Shown here: piece after piece, positions 7,844 to 17,226 of the stretch
Numbering within the stretch: the stretch's first letter is position 1
Layout: each line of letters begins with the position of its first letter
DNA from: Exiguobacterium sp.
GTDB taxonomy: Bacteria; Bacillota; Bacilli; Exiguobacteriales; Exiguobacteriaceae
NCBI RefSeq assembly: GCF_020832205.1
Contig: NZ_JAFIFD010000010.1
Location: 1-40,235 of the forward strand
DNA: 40,235 nucleotides
Reading direction: 5' to 3'
Notes under the pieces: generated by a model
What the model was told of the DNA's origin: nothing
Seen by the model: the letters and a program-made list of their open reading frames with translations, nothing else
The model's database searches: none
Position numbers and translations under genes: made by a program

Positions 7844-9684
7844 CAGTCATTCACCTCCACGATCGTATCGAACGGGATGGTGAAATAAATCGTCGTCCCG
7901 CGGCCGAACTCACTTTCCGCCCAAATATCACCACCATGCGCCGACACGACTTCTTTGGCGATCGACAATCCGAGTCCGGTCCCGCCGATATTACGGGCCC
8001 GTGCTTTGTCGACCCGATAGAAGCGCTCAAAGATTTTCTTCAAGTTCGATTTCGGAATGCCGACCCCTTCGTCTTTAATGCCGACGACGAGTCGTTTCGC
8101 CCGTAGCATCGTCCGGAACGTGATCGTACCGCCTTCCGGCGAGAATTTGATCGCGTTCGTGATGATGTTGTCAATCACTTGCGTCATCTTGTCCTGATCG
8201 GCATGCACGTAGACGCGACGCTTCATAAGCTTGCGCCGGAACTCGATGGTTTCACCTTTCGTCATCTCGTGACGGTCGATGATGTCGTTAAAGAACTGAA
8301 TGAAGTCGAACTTCACTTTCTGCATCGTATACTCTTTACTGTCCATTTTCGACAGTTGCAACAAATCGTTGACGAGGCGAATCATCCGCTCCGTCTCGTT
8401 TTGCGTCGTCTCTAAGAAACGCGGCGCGAGCTCATCGTCTTTATACGCCCCTTCGGCGAGCACTTCGAGGTAGCTTCGCATCGTCGTCAATGGCGTTCGG
8501 AGCTCGTGGCTCACGTTCGCGACGAACTCACGGCGATCCTGCTCGACTTGCTCCTGCTCGGTCACGTCATGTAAGACGACGATGAGGCCGGTGATCGGCC
8601 CGCTATGCTTTTGAATCGGAGAGAAGTAAGCGCGGACGAGGAACAGTTCTTCATCGGTGCTCAAATCAATCAATTTCGGCGGCATCGTCCCGTCTTCCGG
8701 GATGACGATGTCGTCATCGAATTCGAGCAAGCTCTGAAGGTTCGCCCCCATCGCCTCTTCTTCTTCCACTCCGATCATATCGCGGGCTTGATCGTTCATC
8801 AGGATGACGCGTAGTGAACGGTCGGTCGCGACGACCCCGTCTGACATGTTTTCTAACACACTCGTCAAACGGCGGCGCTCGGCTTCCGTCGTGGCGTTCG
8901 CTTCCATGAGCTCATCAGTCAATTCGTTAAAGGCGTAGGCCAGTTGACCGACCTCATCGTCGGAATAGACTTTAACTTTCCGCGAGAAGTTCCCTTTTCG
9001 CATCTCGACGGCTTGACGACGCATGTCCGCAATCGGCCGCGTGATCGTCCGGGATAGCAAGATGCCGAGAATCGACGTGATAATCAAGGCGATGAGCGTC
9101 CCCGTCGCGAGGATGCGCGTCACTTGTTCCATCTGGTTGTAGATGGACTGCATCGACGCCTCGATATATATCATGCCCGTCGTCGTCCCGTCGACCTCGG
9201 ATTTGATCGGTACGGCGACGACGCGCATCCGTTCGTTCGAGTCTTCATAGACGACCGTTTCCTGGGCGCCGCTCGTGGCGAACGATTTTTGGATGAACGT
9301 GCTCGCCGTCCGTTGTCCGACGAGACTTTGGTTGTTCGGGTTCGACGTTGCCCGTACGACACTGTTCGTATCGATGATTTGGACTTCGCGAATGTCGTCA
9401 GCTAGCGTCGTGCTCTCCGTAAACTCAGACAGCAGCTGATCCAGTACCTGGTTCAACTGCTGATCCGTTGGCGAGTCACCGCCGTTCGATGCGATCCCTT
9501 GACTGACGTTATAGCTCAGAAGGTTGGCACGATCGACGAGCGACTGCGAAAAGTTGTTGATGTATTGCCGTTCAAGGGAACGTACGAAGTACACCCCGAT
9601 GACTTGCATCGCAACAAGAATGAGCAGCGCATAGATGACGACGAGCTTCCACTGGATAGATTTAAAGAAGTTCGTCCGTTTCAT
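7843..9684 (-). CDS. walK: WalK sensor histidine kinase
   Basis: The sensor of the essential WalRK system, which matches peptidoglycan hydrolase activity to growth. Over 613 residues: transmembrane helix 1 (about 13-34), an extracellular sensor domain, transmembrane helix 2 (about 189-211), HAMP (about 211-265), PAS (about 270-375), HisKA with the phospho-acceptor His393 in FVANVSHELRTPLT, and a HATPase domain with an N-box (DNIITNAIKFSPEGG), DEGVGIP and GGTGLGLSIAK. The size and domain order match B. subtilis WalK. The gene lies three bases after walR and one base into walH. Confidence 0.97.
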   Translation of the reverse strand: MKRTNFFKSIQWKLVVIYALLILVAMQVIGVYFVRSLERQYINNFSQSLVDRANLLSYNVSQGIASNGGDSPTDQQLNQVLDQLLSEFTESTTLADDIREVQIIDTNSVVRATSNPNNQSLVGQRTASTFIQKSFATSGAQETVVYEDSNERMRVVAVPIKSEVDGTTTGMIYIEASMQSIYNQMEQVTRILATGTLIALIITSILGILLSRTITRPIADMRRQAVEMRKGNFSRKVKVYSDDEVGQLAYAFNELTDELMEANATTEAERRRLTSVLENMSDGVVATDRSLRVILMNDQARDMIGVEEEEAMGANLQSLLEFDDDIVIPEDGTMPPKLIDLSTDEELFLVRAYFSPIQKHSGPITGLIVVLHDVTEQEQVEQDRREFVANVSHELRTPLTTMRSYLEVLAEGAYKDDELAPRFLETTQNETERMIRLVNDLLQLSKMDSKEYTMQKVKFDFIQFFNDIIDRHEMTKGETIEFRRKLMKRRVYVHADQDKMTQVIDNIITNAIKFSPEGGTITFRTMLRAKRLVVGIKDEGVGIPKSNLKKIFERFYRVDKARARNIGGTGLGLSIAKEVVSAHGGDIWAESEFGRGTTIYFTIPFDTIVEVND

Positions 9685-9687
9685 CGT

Positions 9688-10398
9688 TTAGTCTTCTTCT
9701 CCTGCTTTTAAATAGTAGCCGACACCGCGACGTGTGATGATATACGTCGGCGTCGACGGGTTGTCTTCGACTTTCTCACGCAGACGGCGCACTGTCACGT
9801 CGACCGTGCGGACGTCGCCAAAGTAATCGTAACCCCACACCGTCTGCAGCAAATGCTCGCGTGTCATCACTTGCCCGATGTTTTGGGCGAGGTAATGGAT
9901 GAGCTCGAACTCACGGTGCGTCAGTTCGATTTTCTCTTCGCGCTTCGTCACCATGTACGAGTCCGGGTGAATCGTCAAGTCACCGATGACGATATCGTTC
10001 GCATTGGCGCCTTTCGCTTCTGGTGCCGGGGCCGTCGCATGACGGCGCATGTTCGCTTTGACGCGGGCTAACAGCTCACGCGAGCTGAACGGCTTCGTCA
10101 CATAGTCGTCGGCGCCGAGTTCGAGGCCGAGTACTTTATCGATCTCTGAGTCTTTCGCCGTCAACATGATGATCGGCATGTCGTATTTCTTTCGTACTTC
10201 ACGGCACACTTCCATGCCGTCTTTAAGCGGGAGCATGATGTCGAGCAAAATCAAATCCGGCTTGACTTCTTCGACTTTCACGAGCGCCTCTTCCCCGTCG
10301 TAGGCGACGTGGACTTGGTAACCTTCTTTTTCAAGTTTAAACTTCAATATATCAGCAATTGGTTGTTCGTCATCTACCACTAAAATCGTACGATCCAT
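9688..10398 (-). CDS. walR: WalR response regulator (OmpR family)
   Basis: The DNA-binding response regulator of the WalRK pair. The 236 residues comprise a receiver domain with the acidic pocket Asp9-Asp10, phospho-acceptor Asp53 (LLLDIMLP) and Lys102, and a C-terminal winged helix (about 130-232). Thr101, next to Lys102, corresponds to the residue phosphorylated by PrkC in B. subtilis. It is the first gene of the operon; the 120-base gap to purA holds the purA terminator and a perfect palindrome (see separate entries). A possible -10 (TACAAT) lies upstream, but its -35 is weak. Confidence 0.98.
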   Translation of the reverse strand: MDRTILVVDDEQPIADILKFKLEKEGYQVHVAYDGEEALVKVEEVKPDLILLDIMLPLKDGMEVCREVRKKYDMPIIMLTAKDSEIDKVLGLELGADDYVTKPFSSRELLARVKANMRRHATAPAPEAKGANANDIVIGDLTIHPDSYMVTKREEKIELTHREFELIHYLAQNIGQVMTREHLLQTVWGYDYFGDVRTVDVTVRRLREKVEDNPSTPTYIITRRGVGYYLKAGEED

Positions 10399-10471
10399 TC
10401 AGTGAGTCCTCCTCTATCATTAAACGTACACGTCCTATTGTAACTCTTTTTCTATAGGTTAGAAAGCGTGG

Positions 10472-10491
10472 TTCATTTCCACGGAAATGAA
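10472..10491. promoter_or_regulatory. Perfect 20-bp palindrome upstream of walR
   Basis: TTCATTTCCACGGAAATGAA has two perfect nine-base arms around AC. It lies about 75 bases upstream of the walR start, just past the purA terminator. Its inner 14 bases match the Noc-binding consensus ATTTCCCGGGAAAT at 12 of 14 positions; only the two central bases differ. It is either a diverged Noc site or an operator for walR. Confidence 0.5.
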
Positions 10492-10515
10492 AAAAGAGAG
10501 CCGCGCGGGCTCTCT
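10490..10515 (-). terminator. purA terminator
   Basis: AGAGAGCC (10495-10502) pairs with GGCTCTCT (10508-10515); on the minus strand the stem runs into six T residues just after the purA stop. Confidence 0.9.
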
Positions 10516-10518
10516 GTC

Positions 10519-11808
10519 TTATGCTTCGTAAATGTCACGCAAGATGACCGTCTGTTCACGCGCCGGTCCGACCGAGAACGTCAACAGTTCGATTCCCGTC
10601 AACGCTTCGATGCGCTTGACGTAGTTCTGGGCGTTCACCGGCAAGTCTTCGAACTTGCGGACACTTGTGATGTCTTCTGTCCAACCTGGAAGTTCTTCAT
10701 ACACCGGTACACACTTCTCAAGGACACGGAAGTTCGGCGGGTACTCATCGAGCAGTTTCCCTTCGTACTCATACGCTGTGCAAATCTTGAGCGTCTCAAG
10801 ACCTGTCAACACGTCGATCGAGTTGAGGCAGAGGTCTGTGATCCCGCTGACACGGCGCGAGTGACGAACGACGACCGAGTCGAACCAACCGACACGACGC
10901 GGACGGCCTGTCGTCGTCCCGTACTCTTTCCCGACCTCACGAATCGTATGGCCAATCTCATCATCGAGCTGTGTCGGGAACGGGCCGTCGCCGACACGTG
11001 ACGTGTACGCCTTACAGACGCCGACGACGTGATGAATCTTCGATGGACCGATACCGGCACCGCTCGACACACCGCCTGACGCCGCGTTCGATGACGTGAC
11101 GAACGGGTACGTGCCGTGGTCGATATCGAGAAGAACGCCTTGTGCCCCTTCAAACAGGACTTTCTCTTCTTCGTCGAGGGCATTGTTCAAGACGACCGAC
11201 GTATCGCATACGTACTTGGCGAACTGTTGGCCGTAGGCGTAGTATTCCTCGAAGATGTCATCGAACTCGACCGCATCGACTTCGTACATCTTCACGAACA
11301 TGCGGTTTTTAATCGCAAGCACCGTCTTCAACTTCTCGGCGAACACTTCTTTGTCGAGCAAATCAGCGATGCGAATCCCGATGCGCGCTGCTTTGTCCAT
11401 GTAGCAAGGACCGATTCCTTTGAGCGTCGTCCCGACTTTGGCGTCGCCTTTCGCGTCTTCTTCGAGCTTGTCTTGCAGTTGGTGGTACGGCAAGATGACG
11501 TGCGCCCGGTTCGAGATGCGGAGGTTATCCGTGCTCACACCGCGCTCATGCAAGTAAGCGAGTTCTGTAACGAGTGACTTCGGGTTGACGACCATCCCGT
11601 TACCGATGACACACGTTTTGTCCGAATAGAAAATGCCTGATGGAATCAGATGAAGCTTATATTTCGTATCATTGAAGACGATTGTATGACCAGCGTTGTC
11701 TCCCCCTTGATAACGCGCGACGACGTCGGCTTGTTTTGACAAGAAATCGGTGATTTTCCCTTTTCCTTCATCGCCCCACTGCGTTCCCACTACGACTACT
11801 GATGACAT
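10519..11808 (-). CDS. purA: Adenylosuccinate synthetase
   Basis: PurA joins aspartate to IMP with GTP to form adenylosuccinate, the first step committed to AMP. The 429-residue product begins [18 protein letters not shown], which contains the GTP-binding GDEGKGK loop, followed by NAGHT, the GIGP motif, TTTGRPRR and a C-terminal VGPAREQTV. The open frame extends upstream to 11862, but the ATG at 11808 has AAGGAGG seven bases upstream and matches the family N-terminus. It is monocistronic here, with its own terminator and an upstream PurR-type operator. Confidence 0.97.
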   Translation of the reverse strand: MSSVVVVGTQWGDEGKGKITDFLSKQADVVARYQGGDNAGHTIVFNDTKYKLHLIPSGIFYSDKTCVIGNGMVVNPKSLVTELAYLHERGVSTDNLRISNRAHVILPYHQLQDKLEEDAKGDAKVGTTLKGIGPCYMDKAARIGIRIADLLDKEVFAEKLKTVLAIKNRMFVKMYEVDAVEFDDIFEEYYAYGQQFAKYVCDTSVVLNNALDEEEKVLFEGAQGVLLDIDHGTYPFVTSSNAASGGVSSGAGIGPSKIHHVVGVCKAYTSRVGDGPFPTQLDDEIGHTIREVGKEYGTTTGRPRRVGWFDSVVVRHSRRVSGITDLCLNSIDVLTGLETLKICTAYEYEGKLLDEYPPNFRVLEKCVPVYEELPGWTEDITSVRKFEDLPVNAQNYVKRIEALTGIELLTFSVGPAREQTVILRDIYEA

Positions 11809-11885
11809 AATGAATCCTCCTTGTAAATAAACGTTCTGTTCAAACCATCCGTAAGTGTACACCTGCCACTGCAGAAAGTCAACCT

Positions 11886-11929
11886 AATACCGAACGATAC
11901 TTTTATACTGTAACCTTTCGTTCGTTATT
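11886..11929 (-). promoter_or_regulatory. Paired PurBoxes (PurR operator) upstream of purA
   Basis: The plus strand has AATACCGAACGAT (11886-11898), matching the PurBox consensus AWWWCCGAACWWT at 12 of 13 positions. A second box in opposite orientation (TTCGTTCGTTATT, 11917-11929) matches at 10 of 13, 18 bases away. Convergent PurBoxes with similar spacing bind PurR at B. subtilis pur operons. A minus-strand TATAAA lies between them. PurR control of purA by PRPP level is inferred. Confidence 0.7.
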
Positions 11930-11999
11930 GACTCGTATTCTCGTTGCAGTTCTACGTATTCCTTAAATCTGGCGAGTGATTAGGCATAAAGACCGATAT

Positions 12000-12036
12000 A
12001 AAAAGGAGCGGCGCCGCATCGGCACCACTCCTTTTT
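12000..12036 (-). terminator. dnaB terminator
   Basis: A GC-rich stem (AGGAGYGGYGCCG with its complement around an ATG loop) is flanked by five A and five T residues, just past the dnaB stop. The symmetric flanks could also stop plus-strand transcription. Confidence 0.85.
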
Positions 12037-12047
12037 GTCGCATCGTC

Positions 12048-13400
12048 TCACATCGGAGGCGCGAACGCTTGCGTCTCCATATTGACGAACTTGTTATACT
12101 CTTTTCGAAACGAGAGTTTGACCATGCCGGTCGGACCGTTACGCTGTTTGGCGATGATGATTTCGATCGTATTGGCGTCTTCACTCTCTTTGTCATAATA
12201 ATCGTCCCGATACAAGAACGCGACGATATCCGCATCTTGCTCGATCGCACCGGATTCCCGGATATCGGACATCATCGGCCGCTTATCTTGCCGGCTCTCA
12301 ACGCCACGGGAGAGCTGTGACAAGGCGATGACCGGCACTTGGAGCTCACGCGCGATCGCTTTGAGCGTCCGGGAGATCTCCGATACTTCTTGTTGCCGGT
12401 TCTCGCCCGGTTTGCCGTTCCCGACGATGAGTTGCAAATAGTCAATCATGATCATGCCGAGGCCGTGCTCTTGCTTCAAGCGACGGCATTTGGCGCGAAT
12501 CTCGTTGACGCGAAGCCCAGGGGTGTCATCGATGTAAATCCCGGCTTGCGAGAGCGATGACATGGCGAGCGAGAGCCGCCCCCAGTCTTCGGCTTCGAGC
12601 CTGCCGGTCCGGAGCCGCTGGGCGTCGATGTTCCCTTCCGCACAGAGCATCCGCATGACGAGTTGTTCCGCACCCATCTCCAAACTGAAGATGGCGACGT
12701 TCTCACCCGTCCGGACAGCGACGTTTTGCGAGATGTTCAGTGCGAACGCCGTCTTACCGACGGAAGGACGAGCCGCGACGATGATTAAATCGTTTCGTTG
12801 GAAACCGGCCGTCATCTTATCCAAATCGGTGAACCCGGTCGCAATCCCGGTGATTTCACCGCTCGATTGGTGTAACTTCTCGATCGTCGAATAAGCGTCA
12901 GACAGAACCGACCCGATCGGGTGGAAGCTCGACTGTCCTTTTCGTTGCGATACTTTTAAAATGTTCCGTTCCGCATCGGACAGGACAGCATCAACTTCGT
13001 CTTGACGTTCATAGCCGTCCGAGACGATATTCGTCGCCGTTCGGATGAGCCGCCGCAGCGCCGCTTTTTGATCGACAACGTTCAAGTAGTACCCGATGTT
13101 GCCGATGGCCGGGACCGACTCAGCGATTTCCGCCAAATAGTTCAAGCCGCCGATCTCATCGAGAATGCCTTGGGCTTGTAGCTCAGAACTGAGCGTGACC
13201 AAGTCGACAAGTTCGCCACGGTCGTTGATTTTCAACATGGCTTCAAAGATCCGCTGGTGGCTGACACGATAAAAGTCATCCGGGTCGACCCGTTCCGAGG
13301 CCGTGATGAGACGGTCCGAGTCGAGGATGACGGCCCCTAGGACGGCTTGTTCTGCCTCGACGCTATGTGGCGGGGTATTGACTTGAATCGCATCACTCAT
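12048..13400 (-). CDS. dnaB: Replicative DNA helicase DnaB (DnaC in B. subtilis)
   Basis: The hexameric 5'-3' helicase that unwinds DNA at the replication fork. The 450-residue protein has the N-terminal DnaB domain (TPPHSVEAEQAVLGAVI), a linker, and a RecA-like ATPase with Walker A ARPSVGKTAFAL (about 209-220), Walker B MIMIDYLQL and the arginine finger region near the C-terminus. It lies 17 bases after rplI in the gdpP-rplI-dnaB operon, the same order as B. subtilis yybT-rplI-dnaC. Confidence 0.97.
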   Translation of the reverse strand: MSDAIQVNTPPHSVEAEQAVLGAVILDSDRLITASERVDPDDFYRVSHQRIFEAMLKINDRGELVDLVTLSSELQAQGILDEIGGLNYLAEIAESVPAIGNIGYYLNVVDQKAALRRLIRTATNIVSDGYERQDEVDAVLSDAERNILKVSQRKGQSSFHPIGSVLSDAYSTIEKLHQSSGEITGIATGFTDLDKMTAGFQRNDLIIVAARPSVGKTAFALNISQNVAVRTGENVAIFSLEMGAEQLVMRMLCAEGNIDAQRLRTGRLEAEDWGRLSLAMSSLSQAGIYIDDTPGLRVNEIRAKCRRLKQEHGLGMIMIDYLQLIVGNGKPGENRQQEVSEISRTLKAIARELQVPVIALSQLSRGVESRQDKRPMMSDIRESGAIEQDADIVAFLYRDDYYDKESEDANTIEIIIAKQRNGPTGMVKLSFRKEYNKFVNMETQAFAPPM

Positions 13401-13417
13401 CCGTCTCTACCTCACCT

Positions 13418-13861
13418 TCACGCTTCTTGAACATGAACGTTTAACATGGCCGTGACGTCATGGTGCAACTTCACCGGCACTTTTGTGAATCCGAGCGCTT
13501 TGATCGGATGTTCGAGCTCGATCTTACGTTTGTCGATCTTATAGCCCATTCCTTTGAGCGCCTCACCGATTTGTTTGCTCGTGACCGAACCGAAGACGCG
13601 GCCGCCTTCGCCTGACTTCGTCTTGACGACGATCGTCTCTTTCTCGATTTTGTCTTTGAGGGCTTGGGCCGCTTTCAACTCTTCTGCTGCTGCTTCCTCG
13701 GCACGACGTTCTTTCGCCGCGAACGCCTTTAAGTTACCTGGTGTCGCTTCGACAGCCAAGTTCTTCTTAAAGAGCACGTTTTTCGCATATGCATCGGCGA
13801 CATCTTTCACTTCGCCTGCTTTCCCTTGTCCTTTTACATCCACTTTTAAAATGACTTTCAT
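13418..13861 (-). CDS. rplI: Ribosomal protein bL9
   Basis: A 147-residue bL9 of normal length: N-terminal [20 protein letters not shown] with the conserved GKAGE loop, a long connecting helix rich in Ala/Glu/Lys, and a C-terminal RNA-binding domain (about 80-147). It binds 23S rRNA near the L1 stalk and reaches to the neighbouring ribosome. The ATG overlaps the gdpP stop codon by four bases, so the two genes are translationally coupled. Confidence 0.97.
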   Translation of the reverse strand: MKVILKVDVKGQGKAGEVKDVADAYAKNVLFKKNLAVEATPGNLKAFAAKERRAEEAAAEELKAAQALKDKIEKETIVVKTKSGEGGRVFGSVTSKQIGEALKGMGYKIDKRKIELEHPIKALGFTKVPVKLHHDVTAMLNVHVQEA

Positions 13862-15849
13862 TCCGTTTCCTCTCCTTCGGTTTCATCTGTCATATAATGA
13901 TCAATCGCTTCTTTCAACATCGTTTTTGCCTGATCGCGACCAACGTTCAGTTGTGTCGCCGCGTTCGTCAAGTGACCGCCTCCGTCGAGCATTTCCATGA
14001 CGACTTGGACGTTGACGTCGCCGAGCGAACGGGCGCTGATGCCGGTCCGTCCGTCCGGCAAGACGGCGATGACGAATGAGGCTTTGACCCCTTCCATGTT
14101 GAGCAGCTGATCCGCCGACTGGGCGATGAGCACTTGATGGTGCGGCTCATCATCCGGGGCGACGGCAATCGCCATCCCACCCGAGTAAATCTCGGTACTC
14201 TCTAAAATGTGGGATTGCTCGATATACGAATCGAGATCTTGGCGCATGAAGTGTTGGACGAGCACGGTGTCCGCCCCTTGGATCCGGAGAAACGAGGCGG
14301 CGTCAAACGTCCGCGATCCGGTCCGCAGCGTGAATCCTTTCGTGTCGACCATGATGCCGGCTAGAAGCGAGGTCGCCTCTAAAATCGACAGTTTACGCGT
14401 TCCGGCCTGATACTCGATCAGTTCCGTCACGAGCTCACACGTCGAAGACGCATACGGCTCCATATAGACGAGCACGGGGTCCTCGATGAACTCCTCGCCG
14501 CGGCGATGGTGGTCGATGACGACGACCCGCTCGGCCCGGTCGAGAATCTCACGTGAGATGACGAGCGAGGGGCGGTGCGTGTCGACGATCACGAGCAGCG
14601 TCTGTTCATCGATGAGCGGTTGCGCCTCAAACTCGGTCAAGAAGCGGCTGTACAGTTCTTCGTCGTTCTCGACTTCATGGACGAGCCGCTGGATGCCGAC
14701 ACTCGTCTCGCCGGCCGGGATGACAACGTACGCCTCACGCCCGACAAATTCAGCGAGTTTCATAATCCCGATTGAAGCGCCGAGCGAATCCATGTCGGGG
14801 TTTTTATGTCCCATAATGAGCACGCGGCTTGATTCTTTAATCAAGTCACGCATCGAGTTCGAGATGACGCGGGCCCGCACGCGGGTCCGTTTTTCAGTCG
14901 GGTTCGTCTTGCCTCCGAAGAAGCGGACTTTTCCGTTATGCCGCTTGACGACAACTTGGTCGCCGCCGCGGCCGAGTCCTAAATCAAGGCTCGATTGCGA
15001 TAAGTTGCCGAGCTCGGTCAACGTCGTCTCGCCGCACCCGATCCCGATCGATAGCGTGAGCGGGATTTTATGCTCTTTCGTCGCCTCACGGACTTCATCG
15101 AGAATGGAGAAGCGATTGTTCTCGAGCTCCGATAGCGTCCGCTCGTTCATGACGAGGAAGAAGCGGTCGGCGGCCGTCCGGCGCATATAAATATGGTGCT
15201 TCTGTGCCCATTGGTTGAGGAGCACGGTCACACGCCGATTGATCTCACTGCGGACTTGTTCATCGACCCCGGTCGACATCTCGTCGTAGTTGTCCAAATA
15301 CAACACACCGATGACGGTTTGCGTTTCCGAATACTTCTGTTCGATCTCTGCCTCGTCCGTCATATCGAACAAGTAGAGCGTCTGATAATCTTTGTTGTAT
15401 AAGACCCGATAGACGCGGTCTCCGACTTCAATCGTCGCTTCGTCTTCTTCTTCCTCAATCAACTCGGTGAACGCCGAGTGGATCAAATCGAGCGAAATGC
15501 CGAGCTCCATCTCGAGTTCGAAAATGAGGCGGGACTGTTCGTTGAACCAACTGATGCGACGGTTTTCGTCAAACACCAAGATTCCGATCGGCATGCCGGT
15601 CAATGCTTCTTTCCCGACATCCTCGATGCGGTGCGACAGCGAGTGAACGTACTGTTCCCATGCTTTCCGTTCGCGCCGGATCGTCACTTGTTGATACATG
15701 AAGAAGATTAGCGTGCCGACGAACAGGGTGATCGCTGCCACGATGCTGTAGAACGCCAATCCGAACGAGACGATCACTCCGATCAGATACGGAAGCGCGT
15801 ATCGCCTATATTGGTTCTTCACGGATGTTATTGCTTCACCACTGTGCAT
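13858..15849 (-). CDS. gdpP: Cyclic-di-AMP phosphodiesterase GdpP
   Basis: GdpP hydrolyses c-di-AMP and so affects potassium balance, cell-wall stress and beta-lactam tolerance. The 663 residues show two transmembrane helices (about 17-52), a PAS domain (about 80-165, haem-binding in homologues), a degenerate GGDEF domain (about 175-305, no intact GGDEF motif) and a DHH/DHHA1 phosphodiesterase with HKNPDMDS (348-355), DHH at 446-448 and a C-terminal GGGH motif. The ATG has AGGAGG five bases upstream. It is the first gene of the operon with rplI and dnaB. Confidence 0.97.
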   Translation of the reverse strand: MHSGEAITSVKNQYRRYALPYLIGVIVSFGLAFYSIVAAITLFVGTLIFFMYQQVTIRRERKAWEQYVHSLSHRIEDVGKEALTGMPIGILVFDENRRISWFNEQSRLIFELEMELGISLDLIHSAFTELIEEEEDEATIEVGDRVYRVLYNKDYQTLYLFDMTDEAEIEQKYSETQTVIGVLYLDNYDEMSTGVDEQVRSEINRRVTVLLNQWAQKHHIYMRRTAADRFFLVMNERTLSELENNRFSILDEVREATKEHKIPLTLSIGIGCGETTLTELGNLSQSSLDLGLGRGGDQVVVKRHNGKVRFFGGKTNPTEKRTRVRARVISNSMRDLIKESSRVLIMGHKNPDMDSLGASIGIMKLAEFVGREAYVVIPAGETSVGIQRLVHEVENDEELYSRFLTEFEAQPLIDEQTLLVIVDTHRPSLVISREILDRAERVVVIDHHRRGEEFIEDPVLVYMEPYASSTCELVTELIEYQAGTRKLSILEATSLLAGIMVDTKGFTLRTGSRTFDAASFLRIQGADTVLVQHFMRQDLDSYIEQSHILESTEIYSGGMAIAVAPDDEPHHQVLIAQSADQLLNMEGVKASFVIAVLPDGRTGISARSLGDVNVQVVMEMLDGGGHLTNAATQLNVGRDQAKTMLKEAIDHYMTDETEGEETE

Positions 15850-15949
15850 GTATGCCTCCTAAAATGAGTATGAAAGACTCATGATGTCGAAATGGTTTCT
15901 GCTTTATCATACCATATCCGTCTATTTGACTTACACTCCGACGGTAAAC

Positions 15950-15981
15950 AAAAAAACGACCTACCCCGAAGGATAAGTCGT
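15950..15981 (-). terminator. rpsF-ssb-rpsR operon terminator
   Basis: On the minus strand ACGACTTATCC and GGGTAGGTCGT flank a TTCG tetraloop, with two mismatches in the stem, followed by seven T. It starts 10 bases after the rpsR stop. Confidence 0.9.
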
Positions 15982-15990
15982 GCGCCAAGA

Positions 15991-16221
15991 TTACTCTGCA
16001 ACGTATGGAAGCAAAGCCATTTGACGTGAGCGCTTGATAGCGACAGTAAGTGGACGTTGGTATTTCGCTGAAGTACCAGTCACACGACGTGGAAGAATTT
16101 TACCACGCTCCGAAACGAAGCGCTTGAGCAATTCTACGTCTTTATAATCGATATGAGTGATGTTGTTCGACGTAAAGAAACATACTTTACGACGACGACG
16201 ACCTCCTGGACGACGTGCCAT
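15991..16221 (-). CDS. rpsR: Ribosomal protein bS18
   Basis: A 76-residue bS18 with the basic start [16 protein letters not shown], the central [19 protein letters not shown] and the conserved [12 protein letters not shown] segment that binds 16S rRNA with bS6. It has a single Cys in the N-terminal region rather than the zinc-binding set of the C+ form. AGGAGG precedes the ATG. Last gene of the rpsF-ssb-rpsR operon. Confidence 0.97.
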   Translation of the reverse strand: MARRPGGRRRRKVCFFTSNNITHIDYKDVELLKRFVSERGKILPRRVTGTSAKYQRPLTVAIKRSRQMALLPYVAE

Positions 16222-16261
16222 GTGAAGACCTCCTTTTTAGGTTAGTTTTAAATCGGTACGA

Positions 16262-16771
16262 TCAGAATGGCAGATCGTCATCCGATAAGTCGATTTTTCC
16301 GCCGCCCGAGAACGGGTCGGCCTCAAAACCTTTGTTTGAGTTCGAGGACTGAGATGAAGTCGAAGAAGCGGCTGCGCCCCATCCTGATCCACTTGACTCA
16401 CCACCACCGAATACATCTCCGGCCGGTGCTGTATCACGTTGCGTTGAAGCACCGCGTGGTTCAAGGAAGCGTACGCTATCGGCTACGACTTCTGCCCGGT
16501 AACGACGTTGGCCATCTTGACCTTCGTAACTACTGATTTGAAGGCGACCGTCTACGCCGGCCATGCTGCCTTTTTTCAAATATTGTGCCACGTTCTCTGC
16601 TTGTTTGCGCCATACGACACAATCAATAAAGTCCGCCTCGCGCTTCCCATCTTGTCCAGTGAATGGACGATCGCAAGCGAGAGTGAAGCGAGTTACGGCG
16701 ATGCCGCTCTGCGTGTAACGCATTTCCGGATCGCGAGTCAATCGACCAACTAACACAACTCGGTTAATCAT
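16262..16771 (-). CDS. ssb: Single-stranded DNA-binding protein
   Basis: The essential SSB that coats single-stranded DNA during replication and repair. It has 169 residues from the ATG at 16771: an OB fold ([20 protein letters not shown] through about 105), a Gly/Ser-rich flexible linker, and the acidic tip DLSDDDLPF that recruits partner proteins. An in-frame ATG lies upstream at 16792, but the GGGGAG Shine-Dalgarno and the family N-terminus favour 16771. It sits between rpsF and rpsR as in B. subtilis ssbA. Confidence 0.97.
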   Translation of the reverse strand: MINRVVLVGRLTRDPEMRYTQSGIAVTRFTLACDRPFTGQDGKREADFIDCVVWRKQAENVAQYLKKGSMAGVDGRLQISSYEGQDGQRRYRAEVVADSVRFLEPRGASTQRDTAPAGDVFGGGESSGSGWGAAASSTSSQSSNSNKGFEADPFSGGGKIDLSDDDLPF

Positions 16772-16808
16772 CTCAAAGCTCCCCTTTCGCAATATGAAGC
16801 GTCAAGAA

Positions 16809-17096
16809 TCAACGCTCGTCTTTAGTTGTCATTTGACGGACAACGTCGTCAGAGATCTTCATGAGACGCTCTGTTTCTTGGATCGCTTTCGGCTCAGCAG
16901 TGATGTTGAGAAGAACGTAGTGTCCTTCGCGCATCTTGTTGATTTCGTAAGCGAGACGACGTTTACCCATGTCTGTTGTTTTTTCAACAGTACCACCGTT
17001 TTCAGTGATGACGTTGTTGAAGCGTTCGATCAAAGCTTTCTTCGCTTCCTCATCAACTGATGGACGGATAATGTAAAGAAGTTCGTATTTACGCAT
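16809..17096 (-). CDS. rpsF: Ribosomal protein bS6
   Basis: A 95-residue bS6 starting MRKYELLYIIRPSVDEE, with the conserved GKRRLAYEINK segment (about 45-55) and GHYVLLNI. It pairs with bS18 in the small-subunit platform. First gene of the operon; AGGAGGTGAAAGATA precedes the ATG. A structured leader that may bind the S6:S18 dimer lies upstream. Confidence 0.97.
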   Translation of the reverse strand: MRKYELLYIIRPSVDEEAKKALIERFNNVITENGGTVEKTTDMGKRRLAYEINKMREGHYVLLNITAEPKAIQETERLMKISDDVVRQMTTKDER

Positions 17097-17104
17097 TATC
17101 TTTC

Positions 17105-17155
17105 ACCTCCTCTTGGACTAACGGCTCCTACCGGTTGTAGGAGCAAGGAGCAAAC
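17105..17155 (-). promoter_or_regulatory. Candidate S6:S18-binding leader of rpsF
   Basis: On the minus strand GCTCCTAC and GTAGGAGC (17144-17137 and 17131-17124) form an eight-base-pair stem with loop AACCG, followed by CGTTAG, about 30 bases before rpsF. A preceding copy of GCTCC offers an alternative pairing. Bacterial rpsF leaders often carry a hairpin with an exposed CCG that binds the S6:S18 dimer for autoregulation. Assignment is by resemblance and position. Confidence 0.5.
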
Positions 17156-17178
17156 AATTGTTTTACTCACGTCATAAT

Positions 17179-17207
17179 ATACTATCAAACTTCTCTTCAT
17201 TTTACAA
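17179..17207 (-). promoter_or_regulatory. Candidate rpsF promoter
   Basis: On the minus strand a TTGTAA (17207-17202) is followed after 17 bases by TAGTAT (17184-17179), in the short gap between ychF and rpsF. Confidence 0.45.
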
Positions 17208-17226
17208 CACGTTTCAGCAAAATGAC

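Noticed and set aside
10430-10460. A WalR box (TGTAAC-N5-TGTWAH) upstream of walR
   Set aside because: Only the first half (TGTAAC) is present; the second half reads TTCTAT.
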